From positions 1 through 64,000 of the forward strand of contig JACMJZ010000022.1 in assembly GCA_014380365.1 (NCBI GenBank): a stretch of DNA of 64,000 nucleotides. The letters are read 5' to 3'. Below are positions 24,269-33,331 of this stretch, one piece after another; the stretch's first letter is position 1; every line of letters begins with the position of its first letter. The position numbers and the translations under genes were made by a program. Origin of the DNA: Pyrinomonadaceae bacterium. GTDB taxonomy: Bacteria > Acidobacteriota > Blastocatellia > Pyrinomonadales > Pyrinomonadaceae. Under the pieces are notes generated by a model. That model was not told the origin of the DNA and searched no databases. It saw only the letters and a list, made by a program, of their open reading frames with translations.

Positions 24269-25039
24269 CTACAACGCTGGAACACCGAGGATGCTATTGA
24301 AGTCTTTGTAAAGTTCGTTGTACTCCCGCACCCGATGTTCCAGGAGTTGCGGCAGTTCCTCGAGGTCGTTGAGATTGACGGTCGCATTGACGTTATTTAG
24401 AAACGCTGCGTGGGCATCCATTGTTCGCAGCGTCGGCGATAGCAAAACGAAGAATAGGCGGCGACGCTGCGCGGGTCTGAGTATGCTGACCTCGCGAGTT
24501 ACAAAAACAGAGCCTTGCTCGACCGGATCAAATCTAGAGTCGAGCACCACCACGTCAAGCTGATTTCCGCGCATTCGCTCGACGGCCTGGCTTGTATCCT
24601 CGGCGACGAAAACCTGAAAGCCATTCTCGGCGAGGCCGCGAGCAACCTGTTCGCGGTTGTCTTCCGGTGTACAAACTAATGCTTTGCGTGGATTCCACGA
24701 CGGACGGATCGGTGAGCTACCATCCGTCATTGCCTGCTGGCTCAGTAGACTGGAAAGAAGTTCGGCCAATTTTTCCGTGGCCGGAACCACGGCTTTGTTT
24801 TCTTTTCCGGTGGCCTCCAGCTCAAATAGCGGCGCCGGAAGCGGTGGTTGTTCGAAGCGAGGGTTGTCGGTAGCGGGCGATTCCCCGAGAGCGAGGGCGC
24901 TCTGTGCAACGGCTGTGCTAGGCGAGCCGGAATTGATGTTGCTATTGCATTTCGGACAACGGACGGAGAAAGGACGCGAGGGAACCTTTGTTTCATCGAC
25001 CTGTAAGCGCGAAGTACAGTCCTGGCAAACGATAATCAT
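24269..25039 (-). CDS. Zinc-ribbon plus pseudo-receiver protein upstream of the terminator, downstream of pilT
   Basis: A 256-residue protein. The N-terminus is an MJ0042-type zinc finger (CQDCTSRLQVDETKVPSRPF...VRCPKCNSN, four Cys). A linker follows, then a response-regulator-like domain (about 118-245): the acidic cluster is replaced by TPEDNREQ, the acceptor-position Asp is in VVVLDSRFDP, and the conserved Lys appears lost (NVNATVNLNDLEELP). It is probably a non-phosphorylated or atypical receiver. It is transcribed just after pilT (42 bp gap), which suggests a link to twitching motility, as with FrzS/PilG-type receivers. Function is inferred from context only. Confidence 0.75.
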   Translation of the reverse strand: MIIVCQDCTSRLQVDETKVPSRPFSVRCPKCNSNINSGSPSTAVAQSALALGESPATDNPRFEQPPLPAPLFELEATGKENKAVVPATEKLAELLSSLLSQQAMTDGSSPIRPSWNPRKALVCTPEDNREQVARGLAENGFQVFVAEDTSQAVERMRGNQLDVVVLDSRFDPVEQGSVFVTREVSILRPAQRRRLFFVLLSPTLRTMDAHAAFLNNVNATVNLNDLEELPQLLEHRVREYNELYKDFNSILGVPAL

Positions 25040-25081
25040 AGTATTTAAAAAGGTATTTGGGTGTTTGAATTCTGCGAGAGA

Positions 25082-26266
25082 CTATTCGATCATGCTCAAC
25101 ATTGATCCACTTTCAGCCATCCCAGCCATGGGCACAGCACTACCACCGCGCTGTACAAACGGATCTGTGGCCGTCACCCCCTTGAGGGTAAGGTGCAAAT
25201 TGTTCGGGTTCGTCGCGAATGTGAGCCCATCCTCCAGAGTGATGGCGCCCTTCTCAACCAATTCCTTGATCACAGTGTCAAAATCCTGCATGCCATCGAG
25301 TTTCCCGTCTCTCATCGCGTCAAGTAGGGACTTTCCATCTGCCTCGCCGGATTCTATGTACTCGCGGGTGCGGGGGCTTGATCGCAGTATTTCCACAGCC
25401 GCCATGCGACCACGTCGGTCGGCTCTCGGAATCAAGCGCTGGGAAACGATGTAACGGAATGTCTGCGCCAGACGAGTTCGAATCACCTGCTCTTCATTCT
25501 TCGGATACAGACCAATTATTCGATCCACCGTTTTCGAAGCGTCTATCGTGTGCAGAGTGGAAAGCACCAGGTGCCCAGTCTCAGCAGCTTCGAGAGCGAT
25601 CTCGGTCGTCTCGAAATCTCGCATTTCACCGATAAGAATCACTTTGGGCGCTTGTCGGAGCGTTGCTCGCAAGGCCGAAGGGAAGTCCTTGGTGTCGTGC
25701 CCGACTTCGCGTTGATTGATCGTTGAGTTTTTGTGTGAGTGTAAGTACTCAATCGGATCCTCGATAGTGACTACATGGTAATGCTTCTTCTCGTTGATTA
25801 TGTCGATGATCGCCGCTTGAGTGGAACTCTTACCCGAGCCGGTGGGCCCGGTCATCAACACCAGTCCATTCCTGAGTTCGGCAATCTCCTCGAGTTGTTC
25901 TGGAAGCCCGAGCGATTTCAGCGTGGGGATATCAGTGGGGATGACTCGCATCACAATTGAATACACACCGCGCTGCTGAAAAATATTTACGCGAAAGCGT
26001 GCGCGAGAAGGAAGTGAATAACTGAGGTCAGCCGTACCGGTGGTCGCTAGCCGTTCAGCTGCGTCGGGATTCCCATGCATGAGGGACATCGCGATAATCT
26101 CAGTCTGATAAGGCGTGAGTTTTTGCATTCCCATGGGCTGCACGGGAGTCAGTTTCCCATTTACTTCCACCTGTGGGAGCTGGCCGACTGAGAAGTTAAG
26201 GTCGCTGATCTTATCTGAGACGAGCAGCATCCGCTCGATAATGGGCGGCAGGTCAAAAAAACTCAT
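25082..26266 (-). CDS. pilT: Type IV pilus retraction ATPase PilT
   Basis: A 394-residue secretion-superfamily ATPase. It has an N-terminal PAS-like domain (about 1-100), Walker A GPTGSGKSS (140-148), the Asp box TIEDPIEYLH, Walker B VILIGEMRDFETTEIAL and the His box TGHLVLSTLHT. The C-terminal half holds the LIPRADRRGRMAAVEIL and ALRATLRQAPKVILIGEMRD segments seen in PilT. The hexamer powers pilus depolymerisation and twitching. The canonical AIRNLIRE motif near the C-terminus is changed here (SPRTREYIESG), so it may be a PilT2/PilU-like paralogue. The zinc-ribbon/pseudo-receiver gene follows. Confidence 0.93.
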   Translation of the reverse strand: MSFFDLPPIIERMLLVSDKISDLNFSVGQLPQVEVNGKLTPVQPMGMQKLTPYQTEIIAMSLMHGNPDAAERLATTGTADLSYSLPSRARFRVNIFQQRGVYSIVMRVIPTDIPTLKSLGLPEQLEEIAELRNGLVLMTGPTGSGKSSTQAAIIDIINEKKHYHVVTIEDPIEYLHSHKNSTINQREVGHDTKDFPSALRATLRQAPKVILIGEMRDFETTEIALEAAETGHLVLSTLHTIDASKTVDRIIGLYPKNEEQVIRTRLAQTFRYIVSQRLIPRADRRGRMAAVEILRSSPRTREYIESGEADGKSLLDAMRDGKLDGMQDFDTVIKELVEKGAITLEDGLTFATNPNNLHLTLKGVTATDPFVQRGGSAVPMAGMAESGSMLSMIE

Positions 26267-26412
26267 TTAGCTTGTGACTCCGGAAAAGAGGTGATGAATC
26301 GAAGGAGGTGCTGGGGCAACTCGCGCCCCGATTGGCATAGGGATTCTCTCGCATAACTAAGTTAAACGCAAGCATAATCTGATTTTGTTAAGGAATGGGG
26401 GGTTCAGGGAAT

Positions 26413-27042
26413 TTAAAGCAGGGCTCGCGCATCAGCGACAGTGCCAGGGGACGACCAGATATCGCTGATCACCGCAACAGCGTCCGCTCCGGCATCGAGC
26501 ACATCCTGACTATTTTCGGACGTTATTCCACCAATTGCTACCAGAGGAATCTGACCCACGATGTGGCGCACCTCTCGTAGTATCGTCAGGCCAGTGGGAG
26601 TTTCCGATGCTTGTTTTGTTGAGGTGGCAAAGATTGGGCCGATGGCTATGTAGTCGATATGCATTTTCGCGGCGAGCCGCGCTTGCTCCGGGTTGTGAGT
26701 TGAAACCCCAATCATGGCTTTAGGACCTAAAAGTCGACGCGCGGCTTCCGGGGGCAGATCTCCCTGGCCCAAATGAACACCATCAACTTTGAGCGCCAAG
26801 GCAATATCGACCCGGTCATTGATAAGGACCTTTATGCCGAGTTGGCGAGCCACACGCAAGGCATTGGCGGCCTCCTGGTAGAATTCAAAGGGCGGGAGAA
26901 GCTTTTCCCTCAATTGAACAATGCGCGCGCCCGCCTTGCCCAAATGCGATACTTGCTCGGCGTGTGAGAGTCGCGAAAGATACCTGTCAGTTAGGGGATA
27001 GAGCCGAGTGCCAGCTAAGGCCCTCATGAAGGTGGAACTCAT
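26413..27042 (-). CDS. thiE: Thiamine-phosphate synthase
   Basis: A 209-residue TIM-barrel enzyme that joins HMP-PP and thiazole phosphate to thiamine phosphate. The family signatures are LYPLTDRYLSRL at the N-terminus, VLINDRVDIALALKVDGVHL, GQGDLPPEAARRLLG, GVSTHNPEQA, YIAIGPIFATSTK and VAIGGITSENS. ATG 27042 is chosen because it starts 11 nt after the typA stop (27053) and gives a full-length enzyme; longer versions would overlap typA. The gene is probably translated from the typA message. No TPP riboswitch precedes it, consistent with its internal position. Confidence 0.92.
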   Translation of the reverse strand: MSSTFMRALAGTRLYPLTDRYLSRLSHAEQVSHLGKAGARIVQLREKLLPPFEFYQEAANALRVARQLGIKVLINDRVDIALALKVDGVHLGQGDLPPEAARRLLGPKAMIGVSTHNPEQARLAAKMHIDYIAIGPIFATSTKQASETPTGLTILREVRHIVGQIPLVAIGGITSENSQDVLDAGADAVAVISDIWSSPGTVADARALL

Positions 27043-27052
27043 ACAACGAGTC

Positions 27053-28873
27053 TCAACCTTCTTTTTTCTTTGGTCGCTCGTTGGAGCGCAGCACTCGCTT
27101 ACGCAGGCGAATACTTTGCGGCGTAACTTCGACGAGTTCATCGTCACCGATAAATTCGATCGCCTGCTCGAGCGAGAGTTCCTTAGGAGGCACAAGGCGC
27201 ATTGCGTCATCAGCTGATGCGGCGCGCATGTTCGTTAGTTTCTTCTCCTTGATGGCATTCACATCCAAATCTACCGCGCGCGCGTTTTCGCCGATTATCA
27301 TGCCTTCATAAACCTTGATTCCTGGACGAGCAAACAAAGTTCCTCGCTCTTGCAAGTTGAAAAGTGCGTAGGTCGTTGTTTCTCCAGTGCGGTCGGCAAC
27401 CAAAGAGCCGGTAGCGCGCCCGCGCAAGGGACCCTGCCAGTCGCCCCAGCGCAGGAACATCGTATTGAGGAGTCCAGTGCCTTTGGTTTCAGTTAAGAAC
27501 TCATTGCGAAAACCAATCAGACCGCGAGATGGTGTTTCAAACTCAAGACGCACGCGACCGGAACCGTGGTTGATCATCTTCGTCATTTGTCCCTTGCGAC
27601 GTCCGACGGCTTCAGTGACTACTCCTATGAACTCTTCCGGACAGTCGATCACGACGAGTTCAATCGGTTCGAGAGTGCGGCCCTCGCTTATGCGGGTGAT
27701 AGCCTCGGGCTTCGAGACCTGCATCTCGTAACCTTCACGGCGCATCATTTCGATCAAAATAGACAACTGCAATTCGCCCCGGCCGGAGACTTTATACTGG
27801 TCCGGCGCCTCGGGCTCAATTTCCACGCGGATCGCCACGTTGCCCAAAGTTTCCTTCTCAAGGCGTTCTCTGACCTGACGCGAAGTCACAAACTTGCCGT
27901 CTTTTCCGGCAAAAGGAGAATTGTTGACGCCAAAAATCATCGAGATAGTTGGTTCGTCTACCGCTATGACCGGCAGCGCTTGAGGGTTGTCAACCGACGT
28001 TATGGTGTCGCCGATCTCGATATTGTCCACGCCCGCCAAGGCGACAATCTCACCAAACCCGGCCCGCTGGATAGGCTCTCGTTTCAAGCCTTCGAAAGCG
28101 TAAAGCTGTGAAACGCGTACTTTTTGGAAGGAGCCGTCGGGCTTCGCCACGGAGACTTGGTCGCCAAGTGCGATCTCGCCCGAAAAGATTCGTCCGATTG
28201 CCAGCCTGCCCACATATTCGCTGTAGTCGAGATTTGCCACCAGCAACTGCAACGAATCGCTTCGAATCTGTTTCGGCGTCGGAATCGTTTCCACAATCTG
28301 ATCAAACAAGGGCTGCAGATTATTGGATTCATCCGACATCAAGCGTTTGGCAATTCCTTCCCGCGAGATGGAATACAGTATGGGAAATTCAATCTGCTCA
28401 TTCGTGGCATCGAGGTCCAGAAAGAGTTCGTAGATTTCGTTGACCACTTCTTCGGGCCGGGCATCCTGCCGGTCGATCTTATTCACCACTGCGATCGCCG
28501 GTAGGCGCGCTTCGAGGGCCTTGCGCAAGACAAACCGGGTCTGCGGCAAACAACCTTCGGCGGCGTCGACCAGCAGCATCACGCCATCCACCATTTTCAG
28601 TACGCGCTCAACCTCGCCGCCAAAGTCTGCGTGCCCGGGGGTATCCAGGATATTTATCTTCACATCCTTGTAGTGTACGGACGTGTTCTTGGCCATGATC
28701 GTAATGCCACGCTCACGTTCCAGGTCCATTGAATCCATGACCCGGTCGCGGACGGCTTCGTTTTCACGAAAGGTTCCCGACTGTTTCAACATGGCGTCCA
28801 CCAGGGTGGTCTTGCCGTGGTCAACGTGAGCAATAATTGCGATGTTGCGGATGTCTTTTCTTTCTTTACTCAT
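27053..28873 (-). CDS. typA: Ribosome-associated GTPase TypA/BipA
   Basis: A 606-residue translational GTPase of the EF-G superfamily. G1 reads [15 protein letters not shown] (16-30), the switch region has [12 protein letters not shown]3 [11 protein letters not shown] and G4 VNKIDR. The domain III, domain V and unique C-terminal segments follow ([51 protein letters not shown]). TypA binds the 70S ribosome and helps 50S assembly at low temperature. The length matches E. coli BipA (607). It is the lead gene of a typA-thiE unit. Confidence 0.96.
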   Translation of the reverse strand: MSKERKDIRNIAIIAHVDHGKTTLVDAMLKQSGTFRENEAVRDRVMDSMDLERERGITIMAKNTSVHYKDVKINILDTPGHADFGGEVERVLKMVDGVMLLVDAAEGCLPQTRFVLRKALEARLPAIAVVNKIDRQDARPEEVVNEIYELFLDLDATNEQIEFPILYSISREGIAKRLMSDESNNLQPLFDQIVETIPTPKQIRSDSLQLLVANLDYSEYVGRLAIGRIFSGEIALGDQVSVAKPDGSFQKVRVSQLYAFEGLKREPIQRAGFGEIVALAGVDNIEIGDTITSVDNPQALPVIAVDEPTISMIFGVNNSPFAGKDGKFVTSRQVRERLEKETLGNVAIRVEIEPEAPDQYKVSGRGELQLSILIEMMRREGYEMQVSKPEAITRISEGRTLEPIELVVIDCPEEFIGVVTEAVGRRKGQMTKMINHGSGRVRLEFETPSRGLIGFRNEFLTETKGTGLLNTMFLRWGDWQGPLRGRATGSLVADRTGETTTYALFNLQERGTLFARPGIKVYEGMIIGENARAVDLDVNAIKEKKLTNMRAASADDAMRLVPPKELSLEQAIEFIGDDELVEVTPQSIRLRKRVLRSNERPKKKEG

Positions 28874-29029
28874 TATTCCCTACACAGATGTCCCCAGCTA
28901 AAAATATTCGACCAAGCGAAACCGCCCATCTTAACAAGGCAGTGTCTAACTTCCAAGACGACATTGGTCGAAGCTGCCTCAACGCATCTCGCCTGTCGCA
29001 TTTAGCGAGACCAGACCACACCGATCCGC

Positions 29030-29515
29030 TCAATGATTTGGAGTTCTAAAGGCTTGTGTTTGGCGCAATGCTTCGTAGAGCACTATGCCGACTGCGGTCG
29101 CTAAGTTGAGACTACGGATCTTGGGATTCAGGATGGGGATAGTGAGACACCGATCCCAGTTAGCCTTTAAGATGGTTTCAGGCAAACCGCGGGTTTCTCG
29201 CCCGAAAACAAGGCAATCTCCTTTGCAGAATGCCCAATCTGAGTAGGCTTTGTCGGCTTTGGTGGTTAAGTATAGGAACCGGGTCGTTGGAAGGGATTCA
29301 TGGAGGTCACTCAAACTCGAATGACGGTGCAGTATCACCTCTGGCCAATAATCCAGTCCCGCGCGCCGCACAGCTCTCTCGTCCAGACGAAAGCCGGTGA
29401 CGCCGACGATGTGAAGAGGAGTGTGGGTGGCTGCACACAACCGCGCGATGTTTCCCGTGTTGGGTGGAATTTCCGGTTCTACGAGCGCAACGCGAATAAT
29501 TTGATCATGGACCAC
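29030..29515 (-). CDS. trmL: tRNA (cytidine/uridine(34)-2'-O)-methyltransferase
   Basis: A 161-residue SPOUT (trefoil-knot) methyltransferase. Motif 1 is PEIPPNTGNIARLCAAT, motif 2 LVFGRETRGLPE and motif 3 IPILNPKIRSLNLATAVGIV, the SAM-binding knot. TrmL methylates the wobble nucleotide of tRNA-Leu isoacceptors. The length equals known TrmL (about 157). The gene stands alone between typA (about 160 bp away) and a bidirectional hairpin. Confidence 0.93.
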   Translation of the reverse strand: MVHDQIIRVALVEPEIPPNTGNIARLCAATHTPLHIVGVTGFRLDERAVRRAGLDYWPEVILHRHSSLSDLHESLPTTRFLYLTTKADKAYSDWAFCKGDCLVFGRETRGLPETILKANWDRCLTIPILNPKIRSLNLATAVGIVLYEALRQTQAFRTPNH

Positions 29516-29568
29516 GGGACCTCCAGATAAAGGTTGAGAGTGTGGGCGACCGGAGTGTGTACAAATAC

Positions 29569-29612
29569 AAAAGGAACGACGAGGTTCGCTTGAAGTGCTC
29601 GTCGTTCCTTTT
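29569..29612. terminator. 15-bp stem-loop, terminator of the Lys/Ala-rich peptide gene
   Basis: AAAAGGAACGACGAG (29569-29583) and CTCGTCGTTCCTTTT (29598-29612) pair perfectly around a 14-nt loop. On the minus strand it is followed by GTATTTGT. Position and symmetry suit a terminator for the gene at 29684-29773. Confidence 0.75.
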
Positions 29613-29683
29613 GAAAGGCCCTGCTGGCCTTAGAAATTTGTGTGCGCCAATCGAGGGTTGCTGTTGTAACGTACTGCTCCGAG

Positions 29684-29773
29684 TTATCTCTTCTTGGCTG
29701 CTTTCTTCTTGGCTGCCTTCTTGGGGGCGGCCTTTTTCGCTGCCTTCTTCTTTCCACCTTTTTTAGTTGCCAT
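29684..29773 (-). CDS. Lys/Ala-rich histone H1-tail-like peptide
   Basis: A 29-residue peptide from ATG 29773 to TAA 29684-29686. After MATKKGG it is made of KKAA / KKAAPKKAAKK units: 14 Lys, 10 Ala, one Pro, no acidic residue. This is the composition of eukaryotic H1 tails and of bacterial H1-like proteins (Hc1/AlgP type), which bind DNA non-specifically. A GGAAGGAG ribosome-binding site lies 12 nt upstream, a consensus promoter further upstream, and a hairpin follows. All this supports a real, well-expressed gene. Its function is inferred from charge only. Confidence 0.7.
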   Translation of the reverse strand: MATKKGGKKKAAKKAAPKKAAKKKAAKKR

Positions 29774-29882
29774 ATGCTCTATGTGCTCCTTCCTTCAAAG
29801 ATTTGTTTCCGGGTTACCAACCACAAGATAATGTGTGTACTTCTGTCTTGTGGGCTAGAGTAAGCGGCGCACAACATCTTGC

Positions 29883-29911
29883 TATATAAACGCAAATGCT
29901 CACAATGTCAA
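29883..29911 (-). promoter_or_regulatory. Near-consensus sigma-70 promoter for the Lys/Ala-rich peptide gene
   Basis: On the minus strand TTGACA (29906-29911) is followed by exactly 17 bp and TATATA (29883-29888). This is the best vegetative promoter match seen in the window, about 110 bp upstream of the ATG. Confidence 0.7.
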
Positions 29912-30125
29912 CAACTTATTACATCAGGTGAAAAATTAATTGTGGCGTGGTGGCCTTGGCCTGAGACGCCTGATGAGAATTTTCCTGCGACCATTCTTGA
30001 ATTGCTATGGCATGGTCCATGGTCCAGCTAGCAACTAACTGTCCCTTGCTTGCGCAAGCACCTCTATCACTGGTCCAGGTAAGCTAAAGTGATCCCGGAT
30101 GATTGGAGAATGATCCGTGCGAGCG
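29912..30125. other. Intergenic DNA without recognised gene
   Basis: AT-rich near the promoter, then a GGCATGGTCCATGGTCCAGC repeat-like stretch (about 30008-30030) and a CTTGCTTGCGCAAGCA palindrome (about 30044-30060). I see no coding region. It ends at the stop codon of the pseudopilin gene. Confidence 0.5.
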
Positions 30126-30842
30126 TTATCTGAAGATCGGAGTGAAGATCCAGCCATCGTGTCGAGCAATCCCGTAATAGTAAATCACAGAATTACTCTT
30201 GCTGCGGCTGGCCGCAGCAATGAAGGGGCCAGAATAATTATCATCTCTCGCTGACGCCGAGCCAGATAAGCCGGAGTTGCCGACCGAAATGGAAAATGGA
30301 GCCATAACGTCTGCTAGTAGTTTGATTTGCGAGTCTGAGGTATTGGGACGAATGTTCTCCGAGTAGAGCATGATTTCGCGCGCGAAGTCAGCCATTTCCG
30401 TCCTACCGGGTCGAATTAATCGCCACTCACCAGAATCTGAGAGAGGGTCGCGCGCTGCGGAAGCGCGTAGTACTTGAAGCTTCTTTGTCCTTCCGGTTTG
30501 CGCGCCTTCGAGGAGTTGATCCATCGATGTGGGGAGGCTCGGCTCCCCCGGACCGCTGATTCTTATCTGGTAAGAATAATAAACACGAATCGCTTCAGCG
30601 ATTTGTTCACCGCGAAAGATCGCTTCGCGTTCGCGTTCGCGCAGAGCTTGTTGACGGATGCTGGGCGCAGCTGCCATCGCGAAGATAGCGATCACAGCCA
30701 TCACGGCTAACAGCGCTACAAGGGCGTAACCTTGCTCGCGAGGGCAACGAATGTTTCCGGGAGAGGCAAAATTGGATTCCCTCGCGACTCGTGCCACCGT
30801 CCATATCTTGTGGTGTGGTCCAGTAGGACTAAGGCTCATCAT
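30126..30842 (-). CDS. Type II secretion / type IV pilus pseudopilin-like protein
   Basis: A 238-residue protein (start ATG 30842 or 30839). A prepilin-type signal is present, preceded by a long leader: REQG followed by YALVALLAVMAVIAIFAMAA, a hydrophobic helix. Charged helix QQALREREREAIFRGEQIAEAIRVYYSYQ follows. The residue at +5 is Ala, not Glu, which is typical of minor (GspK-like) pseudopilins. Prepilin peptidase would cut after the Gly. The gene overlaps the upstream PilP-like gene by about 14 bp and is last in the PilN-O-P unit, so it is part of the same machine. Confidence 0.78.
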   Translation of the reverse strand: MMSLSPTGPHHKIWTVARVARESNFASPGNIRCPREQGYALVALLAVMAVIAIFAMAAAPSIRQQALREREREAIFRGEQIAEAIRVYYSYQIRISGPGEPSLPTSMDQLLEGAQTGRTKKLQVLRASAARDPLSDSGEWRLIRPGRTEMADFAREIMLYSENIRPNTSDSQIKLLADVMAPFSISVGNSGLSGSASARDDNYSGPFIAAASRSKSNSVIYYYGIARHDGWIFTPIFR

Positions 30843-31755
30843 CCTCACTCTCAACCCGGGGCGTCGGTCGCTGCAGCGGGTTGCCTCTATCACCTTGTGT
30901 TGAGAAAGCAAGCGTATGTTTGATCTTCAAATTGTTATCAATCAGCACTAACTCTTTCTCGGAGATGCTGGTCACCCGAAATCTTCCTCCGAGAAGATCC
31001 CCGCGCTGGATGTTTAAGATCTCTTTGCTGGACTTGTCTTGCAAAATTGCAGTGTCGATATAACGCGGGCCGCCGATGATTCCGACGTAGGTGTAATTAG
31101 GAGTTGGTGGTGCACCAATGTTGAGTGTCGCGCTGTTTGAATAGAGTTTGCCGTCAGCAGATCGCACCATCACCTGTCGGGCGCCCGGGTTGGCGATCAG
31201 CGCCGCTGGCACCGTAGCAGATACCTGCTGCGGCCCCATGAAACGAGTTGGCAGTTCAGTCGTGTCGATCACGACCCGCATTTGGGGAGTAAACTTGTCG
31301 CCAGCAATCTCCAGTGTGAAATCACTCGTCCGCGCAAAGACAGTCGCAGGAGAAAGGTTTGCCAGCAGTACAGGAGGGATTGGAGTTGGAGTCGGCGTCG
31401 GCACGATGGACGTTTTGGGAGGAGGCGGCGGGGGTTCGTAATAAACAAATATATTGCGTCTGGCCTCCGGTACCGCCGGAGTAGAAAACCCCCAGTTGAC
31501 CGGGCGCAGTTGGTCGAGCAGATCTCCTCTAGATTCGGCTGGCGACTCAGGTTGAGCCCTATTACTGGAATTTCGGGTTGTTAGCCCAGGGGCCGGCGTG
31601 GGTGTGGTTCTTTGCGAGCTATTGGTTGATTCGCTGCCGAATCCGAAAAAAGTCCACCACAGCAATATGATTGCCACTAACCCGAGGGTTACCGCTCCTA
31701 TCAACTTCTTACGATCAATTGGATTAGTAGTCTCAGCTGTTGACATAATACTCAA
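30829..31755 (-). CDS. PilP-like pilus/secretion inner-membrane-anchored protein with IPT-like domain
   Basis: A 308-residue bitopic protein: a short cytoplasmic N-terminus, one membrane helix (about 18-38, LIGAVTLGLVAIILLWWTFF), a Pro/Thr-rich linker (PPPPPPKTS, TPTPTPIPP) and a beta-rich region (about 130-215) resembling an IPT/TIG fold (LSPATVFARTSDFTLEIAGD). A C-terminal segment (EILNIQRGDLLGGRFRVTSI, VLIDNNLKIKHTLAF) resembles the PilP/GspC homology region. PilP-type proteins link the inner-membrane PilNO ring to the PilQ secretin. It overlaps the PilO-like gene by 4 bp (ATGA), which implies translational coupling. Confidence 0.72.
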   Translation of the reverse strand: MSIMSTAETTNPIDRKKLIGAVTLGLVAIILLWWTFFGFGSESTNSSQRTTPTPAPGLTTRNSSNRAQPESPAESRGDLLDQLRPVNWGFSTPAVPEARRNIFVYYEPPPPPPKTSIVPTPTPTPIPPVLLANLSPATVFARTSDFTLEIAGDKFTPQMRVVIDTTELPTRFMGPQQVSATVPAALIANPGARQVMVRSADGKLYSNSATLNIGAPPTPNYTYVGIIGGPRYIDTAILQDKSSKEILNIQRGDLLGGRFRVTSISEKELVLIDNNLKIKHTLAFSTQGDRGNPLQRPTPRVESEDDEP

Positions 31756-32522
31756 TGGCTCACGGCGTCTAATCGAAGAGATTCAGCTCCGCTACGCTGA
31801 AAATAAGTCGCCATTTCCAGGCGTAGACTGACCAAAGTTCCGCGCGCGCTGGTTGCCGGACTACCTTCAACGGGAGTCGGGGCATTGGTTTCGGTCGCGC
31901 TTTCCAACTCAACACTATTAATAATAATGAACTGCTTATCCGTTTCGATGTCCCGAACAAATCGTCGTAGACTTTGATACGGCCCTTCAACCGTCAAACT
32001 TATAGCGATCCCGGGATAGATACTTTGCCATTTTGCACTGGCAGATTTTGCTCCAGCGGTTCCCGTCTTCTGACCTGCAGGATCCAGCGGGGTATAGGTA
32101 GGCCCTGAAGTGTTACGCAATCCATTCTTTCGAATCAGCTGGTTAAGGCTGCCGTAAAGACCCATGCGCCCAGGGTCGGAGCTAACCAGCCGTTTACTCT
32201 CGAAGCCATCGAGACTCTGCGTAATAGATTGAACGGTCGCCTCCGTGGTTTGTCCTTGGAGGGCCGCAGCCTGCGAGCTTTTCAACTGACTCTGCAAGCG
32301 GGTCCGTTCCGACTTAAGTGTTTCAACGCGTGAACGTGCGGGCGCTAGAAAATAGAGATAGCTCACAATTACAAGCACCAGGATTAGACCGCTGCCCGCC
32401 AGCGCTACTAGTTCGGCGGGACCCAGAACTCCGTTCTGCCGAGAGATGTTGAGCGTCTCGAGGCGAGTCCTGATTAGATCGCGATTGATGGTGCGACGAT
32501 GCGGCCCTGGTTGTTCGTTCAT
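31752..32522 (-). CDS. pilO: PilO-like pilus assembly protein
   Basis: A 256-residue bitopic protein. Cytoplasmic residues are about 1-38, one membrane helix about 40-62 (VALAGSGLILVLVIVSYLYFL), a coiled coil about 65-105 (RSRVETLKSERTRLQSQLKS), then a ferredoxin-like PilO/GspM domain (YPGIAISLTVEGPYQSLRRFVRDIETDKQFIIIN). PilO pairs with PilN to form the inner-membrane alignment complex. ATGA overlaps at both ends (4 bp with the PilN and PilP genes) define the operon. The symbol is by architecture and position. Confidence 0.82.
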   Translation of the reverse strand: MNEQPGPHRRTINRDLIRTRLETLNISRQNGVLGPAELVALAGSGLILVLVIVSYLYFLAPARSRVETLKSERTRLQSQLKSSQAAALQGQTTEATVQSITQSLDGFESKRLVSSDPGRMGLYGSLNQLIRKNGLRNTSGPTYTPLDPAGQKTGTAGAKSASAKWQSIYPGIAISLTVEGPYQSLRRFVRDIETDKQFIIINSVELESATETNAPTPVEGSPATSARGTLVSLRLEMATYFQRSGAESLRLDAVSH

Positions 32523-33157
32523 CGCAGATCTCCTTTCGTCGCGCTACTGGTGGATCCCATGGAAGCTAAGGGCGCTGGATCAGTAACGGTTCCAGCTCTC
32601 GGTCTGTAAACGACGAACAACTCATATTCAGCTCCGCTCTCGCCACGGCCTCGCTGCAAGTTTTGCGAGCGGAGCTCGGCATGAAAGATGCCGGCGCGAT
32701 CCATCTGCGCAATCATCTCCGTAACGGTAGACGGACTCTTCGCTATCACCGCGAGCTCCAATTCAGTCAGAAGCTGATCGCCTTGCTTAGTGACGCCACG
32801 CACAGCAATTCGCTTGACCCGCACACTTCCGGGCAGCGCCGCTTCCAAATCGGCAAAGAGGAGAGACCATGAAAAGTGCTTGCGATCCAGGAGTGTGTGG
32901 GCAGCTGTCAGCGTTTGATGTTGTTGAGGGGTCAGCGAAGCCTTCACCGCTTCTGCTTGTTGACGAAGCGTCTGTTCCTGCTGGCGCAACCCATTAATGT
33001 CGTCCTGTATGGCCTGAGCCTCCAACGACGTCCGCCCGGTCGCCCTAACTATGAAAAAGAGGGAAACGAGAGAAAAGAAAATAACCAGCGCCGTCACCAC
33101 CCATGGCAGCGAACGGTTGGTAAACGGCTTACTAGCGAGGTTAAGTCTTGTAGTCAC
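32519..33157 (-). CDS. pilN: PilN-like pilus assembly protein
   Basis: A 212-residue bitopic protein. GTG 33157 is chosen because it yields the family's conserved opening, TTRLNLASKPFTNR (RINLL-type PilM-binding motif). One membrane helix (VVTALVIFFSLVSLFFIV), a coiled coil (AQAIQDDINGLRQQEQTLRQQ) and a ferredoxin-like domain with FADLEAALPGSVRVKRI follow. In other systems the N-terminal motif binds PilM. No pilM lies upstream here; an FHA-GGDEF gene takes that place. Confidence 0.82.
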   Translation of the reverse strand: MTTRLNLASKPFTNRSLPWVVTALVIFFSLVSLFFIVRATGRTSLEAQAIQDDINGLRQQEQTLRQQAEAVKASLTPQQHQTLTAAHTLLDRKHFSWSLLFADLEAALPGSVRVKRIAVRGVTKQGDQLLTELELAVIAKSPSTVTEMIAQMDRAGIFHAELRSQNLQRGRGESGAEYELFVVYRPRAGTVTDPAPLASMGSTSSATKGDLR

Positions 33158-33331
33158 TTGAATCTCTCGGATTAACGCAAACGTCGAGCAAACATCGCGG
33201 AAGAAGCATACACGCCTCAATTAAGGAGGCGCAACCAAGGGTGAAACCGCTTGGACTCGTTTAACTTAAACGCGCGGCTGGACGCAGCGTTTCATAAAGA
33301 AGACGCACTCAAGATCAGAATCGTTGTATGG

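Noticed and set aside
26413-27210. Longer thiE starting inside typA
   Set aside because: The extra residues overlap the typA coding end and are unlike any ThiE N-terminus. ATG 27042 fits the operon spacing.
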